From contig JAACVA010000097.1 of the NCBI GenBank assembly GCA_009992615.1, positions 1-10,583 on the forward strand: DNA of 10,583 bases, read 5' to 3'. Origin of the DNA: Rhodobacterales bacterium. Its GTDB lineage: Bacteria; Pseudomonadota; Alphaproteobacteria; Rhodobacterales; Rhodobacteraceae. The notes under the pieces were generated by a model. It made no database searches, had not been told where the DNA came from, and saw nothing but the letters and a program-made list of their open reading frames with translations. A program made the position numbers and the translations under genes. Positions 1 through 6,311 of the stretch are shown here, piece by piece. Position 1 is the first letter of the stretch; each line of letters opens with the position of its first letter.

Positions 1-478
1 ACCGACGTGGTGCAAGCTTTTGCAGACAGCGCGGCTGTGGGGCATTGTTTTCGCCGCCAATATGGTGGGCTGTGCAGCCGCGGCGCTTGTGCTGGTTTTT
101 GGCCACATCCTGCCGGATATCCGGCTTGACGGCATCCTTGCCGTTTCGCGCCATTACGCGCAGGCGACGCCGCTCGAACATTTTACATGGGGGGTTCCCG
201 CCGGGTTCCTGATTGCTGCGCTTGTCTGGATCCTGCCGCGTACGGAAAGCGCGGGCGAGGTTATGATGATCGTCATCGTCACCTATGTCATCGGGTTGGG
301 GGGAATGTCGCATGTCGTCGCCGGCGCGACCGAACTGTTCATCCTTGTCGCGCGCGGTGAATTGGGAATCGGCGCAGCCGTTTTCGGCGGCATTCTGCCT
401 GCCTTTGCCGGAAATGTGCTGGGCGGTACCGGCATTTTTGCCGTGCTGACCTATGCCCAGGTGCGCGAGGAAATCTGA
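1..478 (+). CDS. Formate/nitrite transporter family protein, 3' part (5' end outside window)
   Basis: This is an integral inner-membrane channel or transporter of the FNT family, which moves small monovalent anions such as formate or nitrite. The frame is open to the left edge (codons from base 2), so about 158 C-terminal residues are visible; the TTG at base 20 is not needed as a start. Several hydrophobic segments are seen: LWGIVFAANMVGCAAAALVLV, then GVPAGFLIAALVWILP, MMIVIVTYVIGLGG, and FGGILPAFAGNVLGGTGIFAVLTYAQ at the end. The GLGGMSHVVAG segment carries the single pore-type histidine characteristic of the family, and the GN(V/I)LGGT motif in the last helix is typical, resembling the YfdC-like branch. 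It ends VREEI and TGA at 476-478. Substrate cannot be told from this fragment. It converges on the tmRNA gene downstream. Confidence 0.9.
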   Translation, partial: PTWCKLLQTARLWGIVFAANMVGCAAAALVLVFGHILPDIRLDGILAVSRHYAQATPLEHFTWGVPAGFLIAALVWILPRTESAGEVMMIVIVTYVIGLGGMSHVVAGATELFILVARGELGIGAAVFGGILPAFAGNVLGGTGIFAVLTYAQVREEI

Positions 479-489
479 TCCAGGCGGAC

Positions 490-521
490 TGCCAGTTCCG
501 GGTTGCGCGTCGGGACTGGCA
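490..521. repeat. Stem-loop after the FNT gene
   Basis: TGCCAGTTCC (490-499) pairs with GGGACTGGCA (512-521) around a 12-nt loop, giving ten pairs of which one is G-T. It starts 12 bases after the transporter stop codon. No T-run follows on the + strand, so it is not a canonical rho-independent terminator, but it may protect or end the transporter transcript. Confidence 0.5.
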
Positions 522-533
522 CAGGTCGGTCTT

Positions 534-585
534 GGCCTTGGCGGCATGAACACCGGGCTGTGCGCAATCCGCGACAGCCAAGGCC
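534..585. repeat. Perfect 9-bp inverted repeat between convergent genes
   Basis: GGCCTTGGC (534-542) is the exact reverse complement of GCCAAGGCC (577-585). An alternative inner pairing, GGCTGT with ACAGCC, lies within the loop region. It follows the 490-521 hairpin by 12 bases and sits between the FNT gene (+) and the tmRNA gene (-). It could act as a transcript end barrier on both strands; no T-tract supports a defined terminator. The rest of 479-740 has no credible gene. Confidence 0.45.
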
Positions 586-691
586 GGTCTCTCGATACTT
601 GCGCGCGACAACCGTCATCCGCTGACCTTGAAACGCAATGAGCCGCGCCATGTCGGAATTTGTATGAATAAAGCCGCTACAAAACCGTAAG

Positions 692-713
692 AAAAAGGAC
701 ACAGGATCGCCTG
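692..713 (-). terminator. Possible weak terminator of the tmRNA gene
   Basis: On the minus strand a short hairpin, CAGG-CGAT-CCTG (713 to 702), is followed after a few bases by CCTTTTT (698 to 692). The stem is only 4 bp, so this is a weak call. It lies about 30-50 bases beyond the last tmRNA-like structure, where an end for the pre-tmRNA would be expected. Confidence 0.3.
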
Positions 714-740
714 AAGCAAAGTTTTTCGAGTCTGGGAAAT

Positions 741-1058
741 TGAAGTGCAGGCTTCTGTTGCCAGGTGCCTGCGAACCCCGCCTTACCCTGCTAGGGGCAA
801 GGACTTCAGATTTGGTAACAATGACAGCTTACGCTGCGACTGCGACCGGAGCATGATTGTTGTTGGCAATTATGCGTTACGGACCGATAACGGTGGTACC
901 TCACCGAGTAAAAGCAAACAGCTTTGAACGTTTGTCGATCCTGTTTCGGCCCCATATTCCCCCAACAAGGGACATTTGGTGGAGCCGCCGGGTACCGCCC
1001 CCGGGTCCAATCCGCTTATTACCTGCGCGTTTATTACCATAGTCAGATTGCTCTGACG
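741..1058 (-). ncRNA. ssrA: Transfer-messenger RNA, circularly permuted two-piece form (tmRNA)
   Basis: tmRNA rescues stalled ribosomes: it is charged with alanine, then encodes a degradation tag added to the truncated protein. The order on the minus strand is that of a permuted alphaproteobacterial gene: acceptor piece first, then coding piece. The acceptor piece runs from about 1058 to the CCA at 979-977. Its 3' strand CGGCTCC (987-981), followed by ACCA (980-977), pairs over all 7 positions (one G-U) with GGGGCCG (953-947), the 5' end of the coding piece. A 5-bp T-arm stem, CCGGG (1004-1000) with CCCGG (992-988), encloses a 7-nt loop. A 23-nt spacer (976-954) separates the two pieces and would be excised. 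The D-like segment AAACAGGATCGAC follows the acceptor stem. The tag frame is at 867-829. Downstream lie two hairpins, including GCAGGC/GCCTGC (773-768 with 752-747) around ACCTGGCAACAGAA, a segment typical of alphaproteobacterial tmRNA. The outer ends are approximate. Confidence 0.93.
829..867 (-). other. tmRNA tag reading frame (ANNNHAPVAVAA)
   Basis: Twelve codons beginning with a GCC resume codon at 867-865 and ending with TAA at 831-829 encode ANNNHAPVAVAA. The small-residue end AVAA matches the ClpXP/ClpAP-recognised tail of tmRNA tags, and the A-N-N/D-N start is the usual alphaproteobacterial pattern. The resume codon is assigned by position and tag pattern, not by experiment. There is no start codon, as expected, because translation resumes here from a stalled ribosome. 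Confidence 0.88.
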
Positions 1059-1064
1059 TCTCCT

Positions 1065-1093
1065 AATCTAGGCCCTCAGAGCGCGCAATGCAA
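1065..1093 (-). promoter_or_regulatory. Predicted sigma70-type promoter of ssrA
   Basis: On the minus strand the -35 TTGCAT (1093-1088) and -10 TAGATT (1070-1065) are separated by exactly 17 bp. The predicted start falls near 1058, next to a 6-bp hairpin GTCAGA-GCAA-TCTGAC (1057-1042) at the transcript's 5' end. Its placement directly before the acceptor piece supports both calls. Confidence 0.6.
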
Positions 1094-1165
1094 GAGGGCA
1101 GGGACGTGTCGCAAAAGTTCTGGCGTGCCTGCGCGTTTCGCACAATTTGATTCGACTGCCGGAAC

Positions 1166-1234
1166 AATGTGCCGTTCAACGTCGCCGATTGCGGCGGTCA
1201 GTTCAGCGTCCGAGCTGCAGTTCACGGTCTTGCC
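1166..1234 (-). pseudogene. Possible remnant of a gpW-like phage head-tail joining protein
   Basis: A short minus-strand frame reads GKTVNCSSDAELTAAIGDVE and then RHI. This resembles the 'G.sV.y.s..EL..aI..le..I' core of small gpW-type phage proteins, which act between the portal and the tail. In-frame stops flank it upstream (TGA just before GK). It lies just downstream of the terminase remnant, where gpW-type genes sit in many phages of the GpA-terminase type. The match is short, so this is tentative. I see nothing else recognisable between the ssrA promoter (1093) and 1355. Confidence 0.3.
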
Positions 1235-1355
1235 GCGTCATAGCTGATCGACCACGTGCCGCTGCAGCGCGCGGCCAGACGCGCTGCGGCGGGATTTCAG
1301 GTCATCGAGGATCATCGGGATTTGCTCATGCCGTGTATTTGGACGCGCTGCTCTT

Positions 1356-1979
1356 TCAGGCGCGCCGCCTTGGCGTTGTCACTTCCCCGGCTTGCTGGGC
1401 TGTCGGTTTCTTGGGATCTGCGTTGGGCGTGGCAGCGACGGTCTCGACCCCCGCCTGTTTCTCCAACTGCCGCCGAATCCACTCATCGAAGCGATCTGCC
1501 CCGAGAATCCACGCCGCCTTGCGCGCATAGCCCGGGTGCCGAGGGCCTCGTTGCGCTCGCGCATTTTCTGCCAGTCCTGCCGGGCATAGCCGCGCTTGTC
1601 GCGGATCGTGACCAGCTGCTCGGCCACCAGCTGTTTCAGCCATTCGCTGTCCGCAAAGTCGGGCAGGTGGATCGTGCCCGCAGGGACGGGCGCGTCGAGC
1701 TATGACGGTCTTTCGATCTGCAGGTGGCGATAGGTTTCGGCCTTGAAGGTGGCCGTCGCTACCGTCCAGAGCCGCGCGCCGCGTTAAAGTTTGAGGCCAT
1801 TCACCATGGCATCGACGTAGGTCGGTCCCGACACTGGCGTCGCGCGGTTGAACCCTTGCCATGCCTTTCACAGGTGCAACCTGCGCGATGCCCTGCTTGC
1901 GCACCAATGCATAAACGGCGGCGAACTTGTAGCCGGTATCGATGGCCAGCTTTGCCAGCGTCATGATCGCACCATTCTG
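1356..1979 (-). pseudogene. Phage terminase large subunit (GpA type), C-terminal part, degraded
   Basis: Terminase large subunits package phage DNA; the C-terminal half is the nuclease. Three frames must be joined to read it. Segment A (about 1979-1857) gives LAIDTGYKFAAVYALVRKQ. Segment B (about 1855-1535) gives FNRATPVSGPTYVDA, then FADSEWLKQLVAEQLV, then GYARQDWQKMRERNEALGTR. Segment C (about 1535-1356) gives YARKAAWILGADRFDEWIR and a charged tail. Segment B contains a TAA at 1786-1784 and a TAG at 1702-1700. Frameshifts lie near 1856 and in the CCCGGG at 1531-1536. The N-terminal ATPase is missing. The 5' side is cut off about 10 bases from the left end of the IS3 remnant, which suggests the insertion removed or displaced the rest. 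Assignment to the GpA family is from recognised motifs. Confidence 0.8.
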
Positions 1980-1988
1980 ATGCCTCCA

Positions 1989-2260
1989 TGCGAACCGCCC
2001 CGGGTTTACCAGAGGGCAAAACTCTCGGAGGATTGCCTGTTATGGAACAGACACACGAAAAGCAGACATCAAAGCCGTATTCACCCGAGTGCGTCATTGG
2101 CCTGTTCAAAACCGAGGTCATCAACCAGATCGACCCCTGGAAATCGATGCGCGAAATCGAATGGGAAACGCTGAAGTGGGTCGATTGGTATAACAACCGG
2201 AAGCAGAGGAGGCGTTCAATGCAAACCTCAACACACTCGAGATCGCTCAACCACGTTGGG
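1989..2260 (+). mobile_element. Internally deleted IS3-family insertion sequence remnant
   Basis: The left end TGCGAACCGCCCCGGGTTTACC-like stretch (from 1989) resembles the terminal inverted repeat of IS3-family elements. It is followed by a ribosome binding site and a fused orfA/orfB frame. I could not find the matching right inverted repeat (expected form GGTAAACCCGGGGCGGTTC) in 2260-2592, so the right boundary is only where orfB similarity stops. The element is too short and too damaged to move by itself. Confidence 0.65.
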
Positions 2261-2266
2261 CATTAA
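2042..2266 (+). pseudogene. IS3 transposase orfA start fused to orfB end
   Basis: From the ATG at 2042, with GGAGG at 2027-2031 ten bases upstream, the first residues MEQTHEKQTSKPYSPE match the start of an IS3-family OrfA (usually continuing F..rAVrMV). Directly after this comes CVIGLFKTEVI, then EWETLKWVDWYNNR, the C-terminal catalytic-domain pattern of OrfB ('...GLFK.EVI.....W.s....E.at..WV.W.NNrR'). About 300 or more residues covering the rest of OrfA and the first two catalytic acidic residues are missing. After NNR a further deletion and a frameshift occur; the original frame continues as AEEAFNANLNTLEIA. The last part of this 74-codon reading (after about 2206) is therefore out of frame and meaningless. 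Non-functional as transposase. Confidence 0.8.
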
Positions 2267-2592
2267 TTCTGCACAGCCTCATGACTGGACTGAAACCCTC
2301 AGGTCATAACATAACGCCTGACTGGTACATTTTCCGATCGTCTGACCCACGCTGTCCTTATCCTGGAGATGAATGGCGAAGGTAGTCTTCTGGGCCAAAG
2401 CATCCCGGCAACCGCCAGCTATTTCACAAGTGCGATTGCCCGGATGCTGGAGCGCGGCTGCCCTCATCACGCCAATGCCAAAGGTGCAAAATTTTGCACT
2501 GCCCTTTGGTCCTCTTTTGCTCTGCCGTTGACACGCGTCTTGAGTCTTGAACGTGGTGCCACTTGGCAGGTGTAAAGTTGTGGGTCGATTGA
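2267..2592. other. Non-coding stretch between IS remnant and acnA
   Basis: No convincing gene was seen on either strand. Possible short frames here lack a plausible start context and family resemblance. The only clear structure is the palindrome at 2484-2499. This region would contain the acnA transcript end, but I see no stem followed by a T-run on the minus strand. Confidence 0.5.
2484..2499. repeat. Perfect 16-bp palindrome
   Basis: GTGCAAAATTTTGCAC reads the same on both strands. Outer arms CCAAAG (2478-2483) and CTTTGG (2503-2508) extend the symmetry, with a 3-nt offset on the right. It lies about 95 bases past the acnA stop codon. It could be a protein binding site or a leftover of mobile DNA; no T-tract supports a terminator. 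No regulator is proposed. Confidence 0.6.
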
Positions 2593-5370
2593 TCAGGCGA
2601 CCTTGGCGAGGTTGCGCAGAACGTAATGCAGGACGCCGCCGTTTTCGATATATTCCACCTCGACCGCCGTATCGATCCGGCATTTCAGGGTGATCGCCTT
2701 CACCGTTCCGTCGGCAAAGGTGATTGTGCAGGGCACCGTCGATTGCGGTTTGAGATCGCCTTCAAGCCCGGTGATCGACACGGTTTCGGTGCCGGTCAGC
2801 CCCAGGGATTTGCGGGTGTCGCCGTTGGTGAATTCAAACGGGATAACGCCCATGCCCACCAGGTTGGAGCGGTGGATGCGTTCAAACGATTCCGCGATCA
2901 CCGCCTTGACCCCCAACAGCGCCGTGCCCTTGGCCGCCCAGTCGCGCGAGGAACCTGCGCCATATTGTTCGCCCGCGAAGATCACCAATGGCGTGCCCTG
3001 GTCCTGCCAGGCCATTGCGGCGTCATAGATCGACGCCTGCGCACCGTCCGGCCCGACGGTGTAACCACCCTCGACACCATCCAGCATTTCGTTCTTGATG
3101 CGGATGTTGGCAAAGGTGCCGCGCATCATCACCTCGTGGTTTCCCCGGCGTGATCCGTAGGAATTGAATTCGCGTGGCGCCACTTGCCGGTCGATCAGGT
3201 ATGTTCCGGCAGGGGTGGTGTCTTTGAACGATCCGGCGGGCGAGATGTGATCGGTGGTGATCATATCGCCCAGAATCGCCAGGACGCGGGCGTCTTTCAC
3301 GTCGGAAATCACGCCTGCCTCGTGGCCCATCCCTTCGAAATAGGGTGGATTCTGCACATAGGTACTGCTGGCTGGCCAGTCATAGGTCAGGCTGTCGGTG
3401 GTATCGACGCCGCGCCACTTTTCGTCGCCTTTGAACACGTCGGCATATTTGCTCTGGAACGCCTCGCGCGTCACCGTCGCCTCGACCAGCTCTGCCACCT
3501 CTTTGGTGGTTGGCCAGATGTCGCGCAGGTACACGTCGTTGCCGTTTTGGTCCTTGCCCAATGACGCGGTGGTGATGTCGACGTTCATGTCACCGACCAG
3601 AGAATAAGCGACGACAAGCGGCGGGCTGGCCAGGTAATTGGCGCGCACATCCGGGCTGATCCGGCCTTCAAAGTTGCGGTTGCCTGACAGGACCGACACG
3701 CCGATCAAATCGTAATCATTGATACATTTGCTGATCTCGGGGGCCAGCGGCCCCGAGTTGCCGATGCAGGTGGTGCAGCCATAGCCGACCAGATTGAACC
3801 CGATGGCGTCCAGATCTTTTTGCAGCTCGGCGGCCTCGAGATAGGCCGACACGACCTGCGATCCGGGCGCGAGTGAGGTTTTGACCCACGGCTTGCGCGT
3901 CAGGCCCAGGGCATGTGCCTTGCGCGCCACCAGACCGGCGCCGATCATCACATAGGGGTTCGATGTGTTGGTGCAGGAGGTGATCGAGGCGATCACGATC
4001 GACCCGTCGTGCAACTGGTAATTGCCGTCTTTCGAGGTGACGTAGCCACGGTTGTGATGCCCTTCCTCGCCGGGAATGTCTGTCGGTTCGGGTTGGCCGC
4101 CTTCGCCTTCCCAACGCACTTCTTCCTTGGGCGTGGCATCCCTGCTTTCGCGCTGGCCCTTCACATAGGCGCCAAAGGCCGATGCGGCCTTGTCCAGGGC
4201 GATATAATCCTGCGGCCGCTTGGGGCCCGAGATCGCGGGCACGATGGTGCCCATGTCCAGCGTCAGGGTGTCGGTATAGACCGGCGCATAATCGGCACCG
4301 CGCCACATGCCATTGGCCTTGGCATAGGCTTCGACCAGCTGCACGCGCGCCTCGTCGCGCCCGGTGTTGCGCAGATAGCGCAGGGTTTCACCGTCAATCG
4401 GGAAGAACCCGCAGGTTGCGCCGTATTCGGGCGCCATGTTGGCGATGGTCGCGCGATCAGCCAGCGGCAGTGTGTCAAGGCCGGCGCCGTAGAACTCCAC
4501 GAACTTGCCCACCACGCCCTTCTTGCGCAGCATCTCGACCACCTTCAGCACCAGATCGGTGCCGGTGGTGCCTTCCCTCAACTGGCCGGTCAGCTCAAAC
4601 CCGACGACCTCGGGAATCAGCATCGAAATCGGCTGGCCCAGCATGGCGGCCTCGGCCTCGATCCCGCCGACGCCCCAACCCAGAACGGCGGCACCGTTCA
4701 CCATGGTGGTGTGGCTGTCGGTGCCCACGAGGGTATCGGGATAGGCCACTTCAACGCCGTTCTGGTCTTTGTCGGTCCAGATGGTTTGCGCCAGATATTC
4801 AAGGTTCACCTGATGGCAGATGCCAGTGCCGGGCGGCACGACGCGGAAATTGTTGAACGCGGACTGGCCCCATTTCAGAAACACATAGCGTTCCATGTTC
4901 CGCTCATATTCGCGGTCGACGTTCATCTGAAAGGCGCGGGGGTTGCCGAATTCGTCAATCTGCACCGAATGGTCGATCACCAGATCGACGGGATTCAGCG
5001 GGTTGATCTTTTCCGGGTCACCCCCCAGCGCAATGATCGCGTCGCGCATGGCGGCCAGATCGACAACGGCGGGAACGCCCGTGAAATCCTGCAACAGCAC
5101 ACGGGCCGGGCGATAGGCGATTTCGCGGTTGCTGCTGCCGCCGTTCGCGGCCCAGTCGGAAAATGCCTTGATGTCGTCCAGATGAACGGTTTTGCCGTCC
5201 TCAAAACGCAGCATGTTTTCCAACACCACCTTCAACGCGGCGGGCAGGCGCGAGAAATCGCCCAACCCTGCCTTTTCTGCGGCGGCAATCGAATAATAAG
5301 CAAGCTTTTGGTCACCGACGGTCAGTTCGGTGCGGGTTTTGGCGGTGTCGTGTCCAACCTGGATGGTCAT
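2593..5370 (-). CDS. acnA: Aconitate hydratase A
   Basis: A cytoplasmic [4Fe-4S] enzyme that interconverts citrate and isocitrate through cis-aconitate in the TCA cycle. The product is 925 residues (E. coli AcnA is 891). The start chosen is ATG at 5370 (MTIQVGHDTAKTR), with GGAGA just upstream; an in-frame start at 5463 would add 31 residues with no family resemblance. Cluster ligands are C466 in TSCTNTSNPY and C532/C535 in GYGCTTCIGNSG, with the same 66- and 3-residue spacing as E. coli AcnA. GTDSHTTMVNGAAVLGWGVG follows the substrate-binding pattern. The swivel domain carries GDMITTDHISPAGS (about 701-714) and YGAGSSRDWAAKG (about 803-815). A charged insert (about 407-439) before the first cysteine accounts for most of the extra length and is common in alphaproteobacterial members. 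It is transcribed alone, divergent from the DUF1223 gene. Confidence 0.98.
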   Translation of the reverse strand: MTIQVGHDTAKTRTELTVGDQKLAYYSIAAAEKAGLGDFSRLPAALKVVLENMLRFEDGKTVHLDDIKAFSDWAANGGSSNREIAYRPARVLLQDFTGVPAVVDLAAMRDAIIALGGDPEKINPLNPVDLVIDHSVQIDEFGNPRAFQMNVDREYERNMERYVFLKWGQSAFNNFRVVPPGTGICHQVNLEYLAQTIWTDKDQNGVEVAYPDTLVGTDSHTTMVNGAAVLGWGVGGIEAEAAMLGQPISMLIPEVVGFELTGQLREGTTGTDLVLKVVEMLRKKGVVGKFVEFYGAGLDTLPLADRATIANMAPEYGATCGFFPIDGETLRYLRNTGRDEARVQLVEAYAKANGMWRGADYAPVYTDTLTLDMGTIVPAISGPKRPQDYIALDKAASAFGAYVKGQRESRDATPKEEVRWEGEGGQPEPTDIPGEEGHHNRGYVTSKDGNYQLHDGSIVIASITSCTNTSNPYVMIGAGLVARKAHALGLTRKPWVKTSLAPGSQVVSAYLEAAELQKDLDAIGFNLVGYGCTTCIGNSGPLAPEISKCINDYDLIGVSVLSGNRNFEGRISPDVRANYLASPPLVVAYSLVGDMNVDITTASLGKDQNGNDVYLRDIWPTTKEVAELVEATVTREAFQSKYADVFKGDEKWRGVDTTDSLTYDWPASSTYVQNPPYFEGMGHEAGVISDVKDARVLAILGDMITTDHISPAGSFKDTTPAGTYLIDRQVAPREFNSYGSRRGNHEVMMRGTFANIRIKNEMLDGVEGGYTVGPDGAQASIYDAAMAWQDQGTPLVIFAGEQYGAGSSRDWAAKGTALLGVKAVIAESFERIHRSNLVGMGVIPFEFTNGDTRKSLGLTGTETVSITGLEGDLKPQSTVPCTITFADGTVKAITLKCRIDTAVEVEYIENGGVLHYVLRNLAKVA

Positions 5371-5471
5371 AGGCTTCTCCGGTGCGTCGGGCTTTGGTGA
5401 TGCGGCAGTATGGCGCGGGGTGCGGCATAGTCCAATAGAGTCTTGCGTTGTATACCGTTGCACACCGGATT

Positions 5472-5512
5472 ATGCCAGTGGAGAAATGATGCCACTTGTG
5501 GATTTATGGCAT
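5472..5512. promoter_or_regulatory. Repeated ATGCCA/TGGCAT half-sites in the acnA-DUF1223 divergent region
   Basis: ATGCCA occurs at 5472-5477 and 5489-5494, and its reverse complement TGGCAT at 5507-5512. The steps are 17 and 18 bp. The middle copy overlaps a CCAC-TT-GTGG inverted repeat (5492-5501). On the minus strand the first copy reads TGGCAT and lies 17 bp before TATACA, a possible -10 for acnA. The region 5371-5615 holds no gene. Regulatory function is inferred only from arrangement and position. Confidence 0.35.
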
Positions 5513-5615
5513 TTGTCACAGGTTGACGCGGCGTGTCACGGACGCTCTCAAAACCTTGATTGGTCATTTCAATACCTGTTGGTTACGCAGGTCAGGCACC
5601 AGGAAAGGGCCGGGA

Positions 5616-6311
5616 ATGCGACGATTGATTGCGGCGGCGGTGATGGGGGCGGCAGTGTGGGGCGGCGTGGCGCAGGCGGGTGATCAGCCTGTCGTGGTCG
5701 AGCTTTTCACCTCGCAAGGCTGCGCATCCTGCCCACCAGCCGATGCACTGTTGGGCGAACTGGCCGGACGTGAAGATGTGATCGCCCTTGGCCTGCATGT
5801 GGATTATTGGGATTATATCGGCTGGAAAGACGTGTTCGGTAGCCCCGCGTTTACCAAGCGTCAAAAAGACTATGCCAAGGCGGCCGGTCGGCGCACGATT
5901 TATACGCCGCAACTGATAGTCGGCGGCAAGGATCATGTTGTTGGGTTTCGTCCGATGGAGCTGGCCCAGCTGATCGAGATGCACCATGCGGTGCCTGATC
6001 GGGTCAACCTGACTGCTGTGCGACAGGGTGGTGACGTTGTGCTGCGCGCCCGTTTGGTGGACGGTCCGACCGTGAATATGGTGGTGCAACTGGCGCGTTT
6101 CAGTCGCAAGGAGACGGTCGAGATTGAAAACGGCGAAAATGCCGGGCGGACGATCACCTATCACAATGTCGTGCGCGATTGGTCAACGCTGGGCGCGTGG
6201 GATGGCGCCACGCCGCTGACCCTGGAATTTGCTGCGCCCGACGGGCCGCTGGCCATCATAATTCAGGAGGCGGGGTATGGTCCGGTGGTGGCGGCCGCCC
6301 GGTTGGATTGA
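5616..6311 (+). CDS. DUF1223 family secreted thioredoxin-fold protein
   Basis: The product is 231 residues. The start is ATG at 5616, which gives a signal peptide (MRRLIAAAVMGAAVWGGVAQA, cleavage expected after A21); AGGAAAGG lies just upstream. The longer frame from 5496 has no signal-like start and is rejected. The mature protein begins GDQPVVVELFTSQGCASCPP, with a C36-x-x-C39 motif on a thioredoxin-like beta-alpha unit. LHVDYWDYIGWKDVFG and TPQLIVGG (cis-Pro type turn) follow, all typical of DUF1223. It is likely periplasmic. The CxxC suggests redox or metal chemistry, but the family has no established function. Its last residues (IIIQEAGYGPVVAAARLD) look family-typical, so its end is genuine although it overlaps the convergent acyltransferase gene. 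Confidence 0.92.
   Translation: MRRLIAAAVMGAAVWGGVAQAGDQPVVVELFTSQGCASCPPADALLGELAGREDVIALGLHVDYWDYIGWKDVFGSPAFTKRQKDYAKAAGRRTIYTPQLIVGGKDHVVGFRPMELAQLIEMHHAVPDRVNLTAVRQGGDVVLRARLVDGPTVNMVVQLARFSRKETVEIENGENAGRTITYHNVVRDWSTLGAWDGATPLTLEFAAPDGPLAIIIQEAGYGPVVAAARLD

Noticed and set aside
451..702. Short open frames on both strands after the FNT gene
   Set aside because: They run through stem-loops or into the tmRNA transcript end and show no family features.
745..1247. Several + strand frames of 60-107 codons
   Set aside because: They overlap the tmRNA gene and its promoter on the opposite strand and have no recognisable product.
1801..2250. A 149-codon minus-strand frame across the IS and terminase remnants
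   Set aside because: It is an out-of-frame reading of the two pseudogenes.
2279..2683. A 134-codon minus-strand frame running into the acnA 3' end
   Set aside because: It overlaps acnA in another frame, crosses the palindrome and resembles nothing.
3913..5400. A 495-codon open frame on the + strand opposite acnA
   Set aside because: It lies entirely antisense to a certain acnA, is rich in His, Gln and Gly as expected for a shadow of GC-rich codons, and has no family motif.
5371..5463. Extension of acnA by 31 residues to an upstream start
   Set aside because: The added residues have no family resemblance, and the ATG at 5370 has GGAGA just upstream.
5496..5615. Longer start for the DUF1223 protein
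   Set aside because: It would bury the clear signal peptide that begins at the ATG at 5616.
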